In this document: positions 12,751 to 24,796 of the stretch, piece by piece
Layout of the letters: each line of letters begins with the position of its first letter
How positions within the stretch are numbered: position 1 is the stretch's first letter
Assembly: GCF_964340395.1 (NCBI RefSeq)
Contig: NC_135561.1
Span: 10,773,232 to 10,837,231, forward strand
Length of the DNA stretch: 64,000 nt
Source of the DNA: Glandiceps talaboti
Lineage: Eukaryota > Hemichordata > Enteropneusta > Spengelidae
Reading direction: 5' to 3'
Translations under genes and position numbers: made by a program
Notes under the pieces: generated by a model
Told to the model about the DNA's origin: nothing
The model's input: only the letters and a program-made list of their open reading frames with translations
The model's database searches: none

Positions 12751-15700
12751 TATCAAGATGGTCCAACAGTGTGACAGGTTCTTAAAACTGTGGTCTGTTA
12801 ACTGCTAATAATTGTGTGAAAACTACATTTCCATAGAAATTCCTTTGTTATTTTTACCCACTTAAGTTGACCCTGCGAAATCTGAGTTTCTAGCATACCC
12901 ATGGGTTGTCAGTGGCAACTACAGTAAAATATATAGACATTGTCGAGAGGGTAGGAAAACTATTTTAACTTACTTAACTTGTAGAGTGCATCCTTATGAG
13001 CACTAAGGTCAAGTCCCAGTGCAAAAATGAAGCAGTAGTGATTTATGTAGTACATGGTTGTTCATTCCGTCTTTAATAAAACTGAGCTCAAGAGGAAAAG
13101 AGTGATTCTTTCTAAGGTGTCTATAATACGCTACATGTACAATGTACTTCAAATGTACACAGACAAAATACTGAAAGGGAAATGGAAAGCTTTTATGGGT
13201 ATAATCAAAATAAGACTGTTTAAGGGAAAGGAGAGTCAGGAAACTTTCAAATTGTTAGTAGTGATGTTTTTATGGATATAATAAAAAATATACAAATGTG
13301 AAGGTGGTGTGAAAGTCGAGAAGCTTTATTAAAAGACTCTTAGTCTTAGAGATATTTTGTAATAGGCTATAGTTACTATATGTGTAGTCATTCTCTATGA
13401 TCTCTTTCCAAGTATAGTCAAACATACAATTCTATCAAAAATCTAGCTAAATCTCCTGCTGGGGAATGTATGAACAATGGTGCATGCCAGCAGTAATCCA
13501 TCACACACACTGACAAGCGGTTGTAATTGGTTACTTTCATTCAGTTTACTATAAACTCAACCACCAGTTTTGAATGTAAGTGATGTGAGGATGCGATAAC
13601 GTCCTCATGTGTCTATCACAACTGCAATAGCTTAAATTTAGCATAAACTTTATAATCACTGTTGGTGGTAAAAACAGAATTCTGCACTTAAGAGAAATCT
13701 ATTTGAATATACGGTGGAGGTGATCGGAACATGTATAGAACTAAACTATTTTGTAATGATATGACTAAATATGATTTGTAGACAAGATATTGTGAACTTC
13801 TTGTGTAATGCCTTAACTTCATATGAATGTATATGAGCAAATTTGCAGCAAAAGGAAACAGGCAGGATAACATTTTCTGTGGTACATATATGTACATGTA
13901 AAGAATGTTTAACTCTATGCTATAGTTGAAATGCAAGAAGGTTTATTAGGCAGTTGAGTTATTTGCAGTAGATTTTTTTCCATACTTGAATGATCGTGAA
14001 TTATGCCAAAATACACCAGTGTATCGAGATAATTGAAGTCTATAATGGAAGTAGTGATAGGAATCATTTTAGTCAAGACAAATGCTGACAAATCATCCAA
14101 ACTAGAAGCCTGTACTGATTGTATTTGTTAGAGATTTCCATGGTTTATCATTCTGACATTTAGGACTTAAAGGCTTAGTGTGGATGTCATATTTCATTTC
14201 CAATGTTATCCCAGACTGACCAGTGTGTCTTTATACACACAGATAAATCTGAACTAAGCCCTGTAATAAATTACAAATACATCTATACTATTGCCATTGT
14301 GTACTTACCGTTAGATGTTATCTACATGTGTTTGCTATATACGCTGTGTGTAGCATGAGAATATGGTAGCATACGTGTATGTGTTCAGCTCATTCATCTT
14401 AATACCCAGCTGCCTTGTGCTTGTATTACAATATGTTCCATTGTAATGTGGCAAGGAAATGTTCACAGGTTGTATAAAGTATTATACTACAGTGACTATA
14501 ACTTTTCATTCATCTTTGTACTATAAAACAAGCCAAAATGTACTTCACAGTAACATTGGCATAAATCTATACGAACATGTTTGGTAAAGGAAAATAAATA
14601 TATGTAATATTATGTTGGAATTACGTCCTTTGCTACAGTATTGGCATGAGTTTGACCATGCATACATATGACAATGGAATATGCTGTTTAGTAGTCAAAC
14701 ATATCATTCATGGCACTCATGTTATATATCATACTTTATCTGATACTTTGAAAATTATAACTCGACATGTTCATTTTGCTCAACTGTGTTCTTTGCTGTA
14801 CTATGTTAGGTTTTCATCAAGCATACACATATGAAAAGCAGATTTAAGTATAAGTGACACTAGTAGAAATGGGGAGTATAATTATCTAGTTAATCCTGTC
14901 CTTCTTTTCATTCACATGGTGTGCTACAGGTTGGTAGTCCATCATGCATGCTTGCATATGGTGAAATGTTTGTCTATCTCATCTCATCAATCTAATTCTT
15001 ATGTCGTGATATAGATGTATGTTGCAAGCTTTGTCATCGTCCATGCATAGTAGCTACAAATATGTTTGTCCACAAGTGATGACATTAACAATTTAGAATG
15101 TATACTTCCTGTTCATTTCTCACATTTGATTTTTACTTATCTTTGATCAACTTATGTTACAAGGTTTTTCATAAGTTATATTTTGATTTCCTGTATATGC
15201 TTTCCTGTTCATCATGCACATTTAAGTACTGTAAATCTGGAAATCTTTCCTAGAGACTTATTTTCACTAATTTTGCTGGAAAACAAAAAATGGAAAAATA
15301 AATACTGAGTAAAGTAATCTTTGAAAACTAGCTGAAGACTATCAAATTGCAAACTTTTGTAGTAGTGAAAATATGTAGGTTTGTTGTGTGTTGCCACTCC
15401 ACTTTCTTTCAACAGGAAGATTTTTTCTTTTTCATCTCACCCATATAGTTCTTGCTATAGTGATATGCTGCAAATCTTTATGTTGATACACAATTTTGTT
15501 TTCTGCTAAAGTTATGGAATCCCAGGAACAGAGAGGGAGAAATCTGGCAAAGCTGTCACATGTAGTTTCTGTACATTGTAAAAAAATTGTGTGTGGGTAC
15601 ACCAGTAAAATTCCAGGAAAAGCAAGCAGATTTCACCTAATAACTGCTCTTAGCAAAACATTGACTCATCTCATATTAAAATATTTAATATTACATATTA

Positions 15701-16430
15701 AAATTTTTCATCATATCTACTAATATTGTTTTTACACCCACTGCATTTGTAACTATAGACAAAATGATTTCCTATTCATCTCGCCCATCTACAGGTAGTT
15801 TATACTGCATTACCATGTGCTTACAAATGATGCATCATGAACATACATTGTACTTTTTCATTATGCCCAAGTGTCATTATTTTTCCAAAAGTCATAAGAT
15901 AGTTGAATTCTTTTAAAAGTACCATATCCTGTTCACCTCACCCACATAATTCTGTCTGCTGTGTATGTTATAAAGTGGTTTATCTTACAAAGGTTATCTA
16001 TACAAATTGTAACAATAGAGACGATGATCATTCATATGTAATCCATAGCTCATTAAATTGTATATGGATTAAATGATAAGTTTGTTTTTATTCACTGTAA
16101 GATGTAAAGATGGCTAATTTCCGTCTTGAGTATGGTTGGACCAATTATCCAGATGGAAGGACGATGATACCAAAGCCAACAACTCATTTATTGAACATTA
16201 TGACAGTGAAATCATGTAAAGATGTAAATCTGTCATACATTATAAATAAGACATCAATATCTTCAGCTTCTAGGAGATCTCGGTGGTTACGTGCTCAGAA
16301 TATGATTTCATATTTCCATTTTTTCCACTCAGTGTGATTTTGATAAGGTTTCATTTCTGGTGGAATAAATCACATCTCAAAACATAATGACTTTGCAGGA
16401 AGTCATTTGCAAGAGAATTACACATTTCTT
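12751..16430. other. Intergenic stretch without recognisable gene
   Basis: Only short open frames of 60-82 codons without homology or paired splice sites. Sequence is AT-rich and apparently unique. Confidence 0.5.
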
Positions 16431-16439
16431 GTGATATTA

Positions 16440-17560
16440 ATTTGGCCTTGAGCAGCAAATAAGCTATGTCTAGGTTTTTGATAATTTAAAGGTATATAGT
16501 TTTCTTATATCTACAAAGTGATCTATCTAGCTTACCTTATATACGGAATTGAATTTACCCATTAAACATCTACCCTATAGTGCACTGCTTATTAGAGCTA
16601 ACTCTCCAGTGGTAATACATTTTGCCTCTAGCAGCAAATAATCTGTAAGTTTTTGACAGATTATATCCTTATTCATCACCTTTGTCCACGTCATGATTGA
16701 TATTGCTGTAAAGTTACATAAAAGATTACCTTTTTGATGAATTTGCTTTATCTATCAAACTTCTGCCCTGTAATGCACTGCTTATAATAACTTTCCAGTG
16801 GTGATAAATTTTGCCTTGAGCAGCAAAGGATTGTTAATTTTTGGCTAATATATCTCCATCCAGATATTGATTGTTCTAAAACTACCTTACAGAAAATAAC
16901 ACCCTTTATGTTGAATTTAGTTTACCTATCAAACTTCTGCCCTGTAATGCACTGCTTATAATAACTTTCCAGTGGTGATAAATTTTGCCTTAAGCAACAA
17001 AGGAGTTGTTAATTTTTGGCTAATGTATCTCCATCCAGATATTGATTGTTCTAAAATTACCTTACAGAAAATAATACCCTTTATGTAGAATTTAATTTAC
17101 CTATCAAACTTATGCCCTGTAATGCACTACTTATTACATCATTTAATCTCCAGTGGTAATAAATTTGCCTTAAGCAGAAAATGACTTTTAATTTTTTTGC
17201 CAAATTATACAATGTATCTTTGTTTATCAACCATGTCCATATACATGTAATGATTAATTGCTCTAAAGTTGCCTTTTACATTGAATTTAATTCACCTATC
17301 AAACTTTTGCCATGTAATGCATTGCTCATTCATAAATCATTTAATCTCTCCAGCAGTGATACATTTGCCTTTAGCAGAAAATGACTTTTTAAGTTTTTGC
17401 CTAATTATCTTTGTTTATCAACTACATTGTGTCATTATGTTCACATAATGATTAACTACTCTAAAGTTGTCTTAATAATTACGTTTTATAGTGAATTTAA
17501 TTTAATTTACCGATCAAACTTCTGCCCACTTATACACTGCATATTAGAATATTAACTCTT
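16440..17560. repeat. degenerate tandem array, about 170-210 bp unit
   Basis: Six units each contain CTTCTGCCCTGTAATGCACT or a close variant (near 16570, 16769, 16938, 17116, 17312, 17521), then CCAGTGGTGATAAATTTTGC, an AGCAGCAAA block and a TTAATTTTTGGCTAAT block. Units two to four are the most similar; the outer units are more diverged, as expected if the array expanded from the middle. Confidence 0.85.
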
Positions 17561-19457
17561 CAATTCCTATCCCCAATGCCATTATTAAGATGTTTGTAAA
17601 GAGGAGTTGATGGAGTTCAGATGATATGCTATCAGGGATGAATTTAAGCTACAGGTTGTCATCTTAGTAGACCTTAACTAATTCTTCTCTCAGTAAATAC
17701 TGGTGCAGTGTAGCTGTTTTATCTATATTTTCAGTATGAGAAAGATATATAATCTACGATTTTTCATATTTTATGAGTCAAAATTACGATTCCTTATATT
17801 CTGTTAAAATCAGTGTGGCATTGTATTGTTCGAACTCTTCCATCCTTTCATGCTCATTCCCAAGTAATAACTTCATTTTCACAAGTTTTTTCCCAACACT
17901 TATGCTTAAAAAACAGGATAAATTCCATGTGAACAATGACAAACTACCTATTCCTATACAGACAGCACATAATAACATACACCACATTGTTACATTTACA
18001 ATTCAAGCCCTTTTCAGCTAAAAGAAATGCAAACTGCACACCCTACACTTGGATGCCCAAATAGTAAACCCCTTTGGGCAGCACACCTATGTAGCTTATC
18101 ATTGCAATGAAACTGAAGCATGTATAGCTTAGATATTCAGCAAATGACGTCTTCACTCGAATTGCTTTGATAGCAATTGGTGTTGTAAAGAATCATTTAC
18201 ATGCTAGGGTGACTCTTCTCTGGCAGTTATGTGACTCAACATGACAGACATGGAAATAGTATGGATAGTAAAACTATTCCTTGTTATGGCCAGTTAACAT
18301 CAGCGATGTAAAGCCCATTCTCTTAAATGAGATGACATGAACAAATTTTACGTTGTATGTAGAATGTGATGTTGACCAACATGAAGACTGTTCTGTAGTC
18401 TGGCCTTAAATATTCAAGACTGAATGGTAGTGTGTGATATTTGTTTTCCAAACTTTACAACATATTTAATTTTGATCAAAACTTTATGCAACGCTGTTCT
18501 AAACGTTGCAGTGATGATTGCCTTTTAATTATAACATTCAAAGATAATGGAAACTTCATGTCATTCACCATTGCCATAATTTCATAATCATATATCAGGC
18601 ATTAGAATTTATTACCATTTGATTGACAGTCACACAAATGAATAAAACATCCGTATATATGACCTTGAAGTAATAGTTCGACACTTGATGGCTGTGTCTT
18701 TGTCATCAGCTTTGACATCATCCAGATCTAATAACTGTTAATGACTTATTTGCCCTGTCTGAAGTGATTTGCTAATTGATATTTTCTCCCCAAAAATGGG
18801 ACAAAAAATCAAACATTTTAAATTTTTTTACAAATTCAGACTTCATTTTGGTGAAAATCTTTGTTTTTGATTCTTGTCTTTTAAATTGATCCAAAATTGA
18901 AATGACAACTTTGACCGAAAAGAAAAAAAATGAAAAGTAATTTTCAAGAGATAAATTTGAATGTTAATGTGAAAGGGTGATCATGGCATAATCACATGGG
19001 ATTCACAAATGGATGATATTCCCTCACGGTACTTGTACTAGAAACACTTGCACATCACAAAGTACTTTGAGTAACTCATGGGAAATGACAAGTGACATGA
19101 CAGAACTAAAGGTGTCATAGACAGTTTTTAACTCACTAGGTGTCATGGTGATTGTTCTTCACTTTACATATTTACTTTGTTGATTGAGTCTCACTTTCTG
19201 CAAACGTCACATTTCATGTATGACATTTTGATGAAAATTCTGAATAATCTCATGTTTTTGTAAATGTTGTAAAAATAACCTTTTTTTGTTTCGAACAGCA
19301 ACTGTCACCATTCCTTAACAGCTATTGAAACATCTCTTCATTCGCTGTGAATCAGTTCTATTAGTTGTTAAAAAGTATGACTGCAGTATAAACTCAAAAT
19401 TTGATATTTGTTCTTTTTGCACCCTAGTGCAATCAATTGTAGCCAGTTTTCTCCACA
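17561..19457. other. Region upstream of the zinc transporter, nothing else recognised
   Basis: No exon or repeat family was recognised. The promoter and 5' UTR of the zinc transporter may lie here or further left. Confidence 0.4.
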
Positions 19458-19501
19458 ATGGCAGAACAACACATAGATGTAGGGTTTCTGCAAAAGGAGA
19501 G
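19458..19501 (+). CDS. SLC30A2: ZnT candidate exon 1 (start codon)
   Basis: CCACAATGG is a good start context. The frame gives [14 protein letters not shown] and ends AG|GTGCAT, a weak donor, leaving two bases that fit the phase of the next exon. It gives a full length (390) typical of the family. The start is inferred; a different upstream first exon is possible. Confidence 0.45.
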
Positions 19502-22500
19502 GTGCATTGTAGGTTTGCATGGGTATTGACTCCCACATTGTGAGATTCCTTGCAATTGTTAAGTATATAGACACAAAAATAGTGTCAGTGGTGAAAAAAG
19601 CCAAAGGTACAGATCTACTTGCAAAGTATAGACTCACTTTGAAAGAGTTCACAATGTGTTTCAATCCCAGGTCATCACATTGTATAACCTTATCAGTGGA
19701 TCCACAAGGATACCACAGGATTACTCTTTTGTTCTAGACCAAATTTTTTTTAGCTCTACCAGAAAACTGTTTTCACACCTAGAGTTTAATCCTAATCGGA
19801 CATTGCCCATCAATTTTTAGCTCTGCTGTCAGTGACAGCTGGGTTGATTCTCTGTTGCCCATTGTCCATCAGTTTCATTTGGGGAAAATAAAGTGTCTGT
19901 AATGAAAGAAGACCCAAACAGAGACTTGTAAGTGCTATAAATGTCTTTATTTTTCTGTTTCAGAATTGTGTCTTTTGGCAGTAAAAATAATTCCAGGCGG
20001 TTTAGTTCCCCAGGCCTTGTAAACAGCGATGAGTTGTCATACGGTACCCTAGATGAAGAGAGTGCCAAAGGTGACCATTGTCACAGTAGTCATGATCTTT
20101 ATAAAGTGGACAAAAAAGCAAGAATTAAACTTATTGTAGCAAGTATATTATGTCTGGCATTTATGACTGCAGAAATTATAGGTAAGTTGTCTTAGTTTTA
20201 TTTACTATATCTTTGCTAGTGTTTTGTCAAGGGTGGTATTAAAGTAGGTAAAATCTACCTGTGAGTTTCATAATTCTATAGTAATTGTTTTTTTTAAACC
20301 AAGTTTCCCTTCAAATTCACAACACAAGGTGTTTCTACTAGATTTCACACTTTCATTACTACCTTTTTAGTCACCTGAAAAAAAAAGGGGGGGGGGGGGG
20401 GGGGACTATTACGATATGTCATTTCTCAAACATGCAATATCTGATTTCTTTCAAACCTGACACAATGTTGACATGTCGTATGGGACTAGGGAACTTCACT
20501 TTGTTTTGCAACATATGCAAATTTGACTGAATGGTGGCCATGTCTGTAGTTAATCAATAATTACTGCATAACTCAAAAAATGTACCAGGTAGAGATCCAT
20601 TCAAGTGGCTTCTTCCCCATATTATCAGGTTCAAGCTTTCATTTGAGACATTGACCCTTGACCTTGACCTTCAGGATCAGTTATCAAAATCAAGCCATTT
20701 CTTGCCTATCACAGACACCTTGTAATATTGATATATTACCAATATCAAGTGCATAGGTAGTATAGAAGAAACGAAATATAGACAAGCAGTTCTTTTGGTG
20801 CTTTATTCACTTTTATTGAATGGCAGCCATATTTGTAGTAAAAAAAATCAATATATTATTACATAACTCAAAAGCTTTAAAGGCTTCATTCAAGTGTCTA
20901 ACCCCATACATGAAAGTTGTCTTGTACTAGACACTGACCTTTGCTCTGTACCTTGACCTTCAGGGTAGACTATCAAAACTTAAGCCATTTCTTACATGCA
21001 TCTTGCAGACACTTTATAGCAATTATGTGTGACCACTGTCTTTTAGATCATGTCTACAGGTAATACAGAACAAGATGAATATACATCATGCATTACCTTT
21101 GGTGCTCGTGTCATATTTTACTGAATGGTGGTCACATTTACAGTGAGCAATCATTATTTACCACATAACTCAAAAACTTTAATACATATAGACTTCAAGT
21201 GTCTACCCCCATATTATCAGGTTTAAACTTTCTTTTGAGATCCTGACTATTGACCTTGACCTTCAGTTATCGAAACCTAGCCATTTCCTGCATTGTCACA
21301 GCCACTAATTGTTATACAATGTATTTATTTTAGTTGCCAACATTTTTTTTTGTAAATCAATCAATAATGTTGGGTTCTTATGTAGTGCTTTCCCACGCAA
21401 TTATTACCCCTGGCTCAGATCAGAATGGCACAACAGCCCGTTTAGTCTTCCTCAACTTCCCGAGGAGCATACAATCCATTGCAGCCGTTTAAGCTCATAG
21501 GATTAAGCCTTCACATTGCAACCGACATCCTACCAGGTCCCCAATTATACAGCTGGGTTGACTGAGGCACAGTCATGGTTCAAATCTTGCCCAAGAACTT
21601 TAGCCACTCGGAAACAAACAGCAGGCAGCGACAGGGCTCAAACCTACAAGCTGTAGATTCCAAGCCGGTCACGCTCACCGTTCATCCATTATGACTCCAC
21701 CTATATGGGCATGATGCAGCAATGGTCTAGCATTAACTTATTCACAGACAGCAGTATTAATGTTGTATCAATGTCTTTACGCTTGATTTATATAATTATT
21801 AATCCTGAAATTCAAGTGTGGTTTCCACGTGGACAGTGACTAAGTGCTTGAATGTTGAAGTAGGGGAAACTAGAAAATCCAGGGGGAAACATGCAAATTT
21901 GTTTGATAGGATCAAACTGATCGTCATCCTTCTTACAAACTGATCTGATTAATTTTTAATCAAACCCAATCGATGCTTGGCTGGTTTGAACTCGGACTAC
22001 TGTTAGTAAGAGACACACAAGGCAGTCTACTCAGCTATTGACAACCCCATATTGGTATATGGGGTTGTACTTTCTGTCATTCTTTTTGGTGAAAATAAAA
22101 TGAATCATATGGTACATGTTGGGTCATCCCAAATCGATGACAGTCTCACTTTTTGATCCAGTATAAGCAACATCTTGTCTCATATAGTCACAGACTCACA
22201 GCTGCATTTAAGTCATAAAAGTGTCATATATTATGTTTATAACTGACTGATTGACTATACAGCAGTCTATTCTAGGAAACATACTTGTAAGTAAATAGTA
22301 ACCTTGCCCTATACTGCACTTACATTTAACACTTTTCGTAATCGATCAGAACACAACGGTATACATCATAGCTTACATGACTGAAATACCAACAATTTTC
22401 TGACAACCATTTGATTTATAGCTTTTTATAACAATGGTAGTGAAATTAAATTCAGAAAAGAAAAGTAACACATGTAGGATTTGAACCCAGTGATGTCCTC

Positions 22501-24765
22501 TAACCCTAGCCTCTAACCAGCTGAGCAAACATGTCAACTGGTGGTAGATTCCATATGCTGTCTTGGTGTGTTGTTTTCTATCCACGGCAAATAGCATATA
22601 TATATATATTATGTAGTGACATGAAAATTAGTTTAAGAATTACTTCCCTTGATTAATTTCATTTTTTGCATAATCCAATCAGAATCTTTTATCCTAAGCA
22701 ATTAGGGTCAAAGGTCATCAGTACCATATTTATCTGTAATCCAAGTCATAATTTTTGAAGTAAAAGGACAGCTTATCCAGGCAAACACTACAAAACAGTT
22801 GTGACAAAACGGAAGTGTAAATAACTTTAATAAGCCATGATAAAAAAAGTGACAATATGTTTAAAATTATTCCTACTTTTATGGGACATATCCACATCTG
22901 AAAGCTTTTCTTTGCTATTTTTGTTTCATAATCATTTAAAATATTATTTGACTTTTTTATTTACTTTGAACAATTATGAATATTGCTTTACTTTCTAAAA
23001 CATTTAAATCATCACTTTTATTCAAGAGATATGTAACATTGTATTTAGGTAAACTGAACAAATAATTCAATAATTTTACCATGTACCAAAAAGTGTAACT
23101 TACATCAGGAGCATACTGCACATGTAATGTACATTTGATATATTTTTGCATCAAAAACACAAAGTTGAACCTTTTACTGTTCTGTTTACTTGTTCAAGCA
23201 AATGCAAACCCGTTCTCAGTTAAGATCAAGGCAAAACATGTGGAGGGGGTTGTCACCGTACAAATCTTTTAAATAGAGGTTGTGCAACATGATGTCAAAA
23301 ATACACTATTTTTTTATTTATTTCAAGATGGCCACCAAAGATTGTGTTAACTATATGTGAAAATAAACAATTGTTGATTTTGATCAAAAATAAGACAGTC
23401 AACTCAAATGTCTTTTGTTATTTCAAAATGACATTCAGACAAGGAACAAACTTTTCATATTGTACAGTTTGGCTAGATTTCAAAAAAAGTTTGATTTTCG
23501 GATAAATTTGTCCCATTCTAACTTAACTGTATTTAATAGTACTTTTTAGTAAAATAATATGGGGTGATTTTTTGTATAAAACAATACAGAAAAATTGTAA
23601 TAATACGTTCTTGTACCACAACTTAGGATTTGTATTACTTACGAGATATGCTACACCTGTTCAGGTCAACAGGCTTTGTCAAACTATCCATTTGCTGGCT
23701 TTACTTCTAGGTGGCAGAAAAATATTCTGATCAGGACTGTGTTTAATCTTTTAGACTTTTCCATTAAAACACAATTACAAGATATTTTATAGCAACAAAG
23801 TATTTTTGTGTGTGTATGTCCCTTTAATGTTACCTTTAAAATATATCGTGTATAGGAGAAAAAAACGTAATTTGTTGAAATCAGACCTTGATAGACCATA
23901 CAGCTGTTATTACTAGACAAATAGAATTGAACAGCTGTGGTTGAAAGAAGAAAATGAAATCTGGCCGTGCAAATTTATTTTTAAAATTACGATTTTTTTA
24001 CAACATGGTTATTTAGAGTAATTTGAGAAGGCTGTCCTGCACTAGTTTCATTAGAAGGATTCTGATTGGAAGCTCCACGGTAACAGATGGTCATCAACCA
24101 ATCAGCAAGTACCATAGATAAATTTAAAAAAAGGTTTAGTTAACATGTAGATGTACATGTCACGTCTTTATGAAATACACAAATATACTATTAATTTCTG
24201 TATTCACATTCAGTGAAATTGTACAAATTCACAAATCCTATTTGACACTAATCTTTGTATAAAGGTGTAAAAATACTGTCTGAATATACCGATGAAAATA
24301 ATAATGAAGGTAATTGATCAATTTGAAAAATAATTACTTTTTATCTATTTTTATGTATGTCATCAGCTCCCAGACATTGTTTGGGATATAAATTATCAGT
24401 CTAAACATTTTGTGAATTGACAATAAAATAAATGACTATATGTGTTGTTGTGTTTCATTCATCACTTTGCTGTCATTTTGCCAACACCTCATGTAGAGTA
24501 AAGAAGACTTTATAATTGACTATTATTTTCAGTGGTGTTTTTTCATAATTAGTAGATTTTTATCTCTCATTGGATAAAGTAAAATGGAGATACAGTTACA
24601 TTGTACATGTATTTATAATACAGCTGTCTGTCTGTCTAGCAATGTTTATGTATGTATGTATGTATGTATGTATGTATGTATGTATGTGTGTGTGTGTGTG
24701 TGCATACATGTATGTACATATGTACGTATGTACGTACGTACGTACGTACGTACGTACGTACGTAC

Positions 24766-24796
<31 letters not shown>

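Noticed and set aside
22465-22535. Functional tRNA gene
   Set aside because: Boxes A and B are present but the stems have mismatches and no clear anticodon loop is found; kept as tRNA-like repeat.
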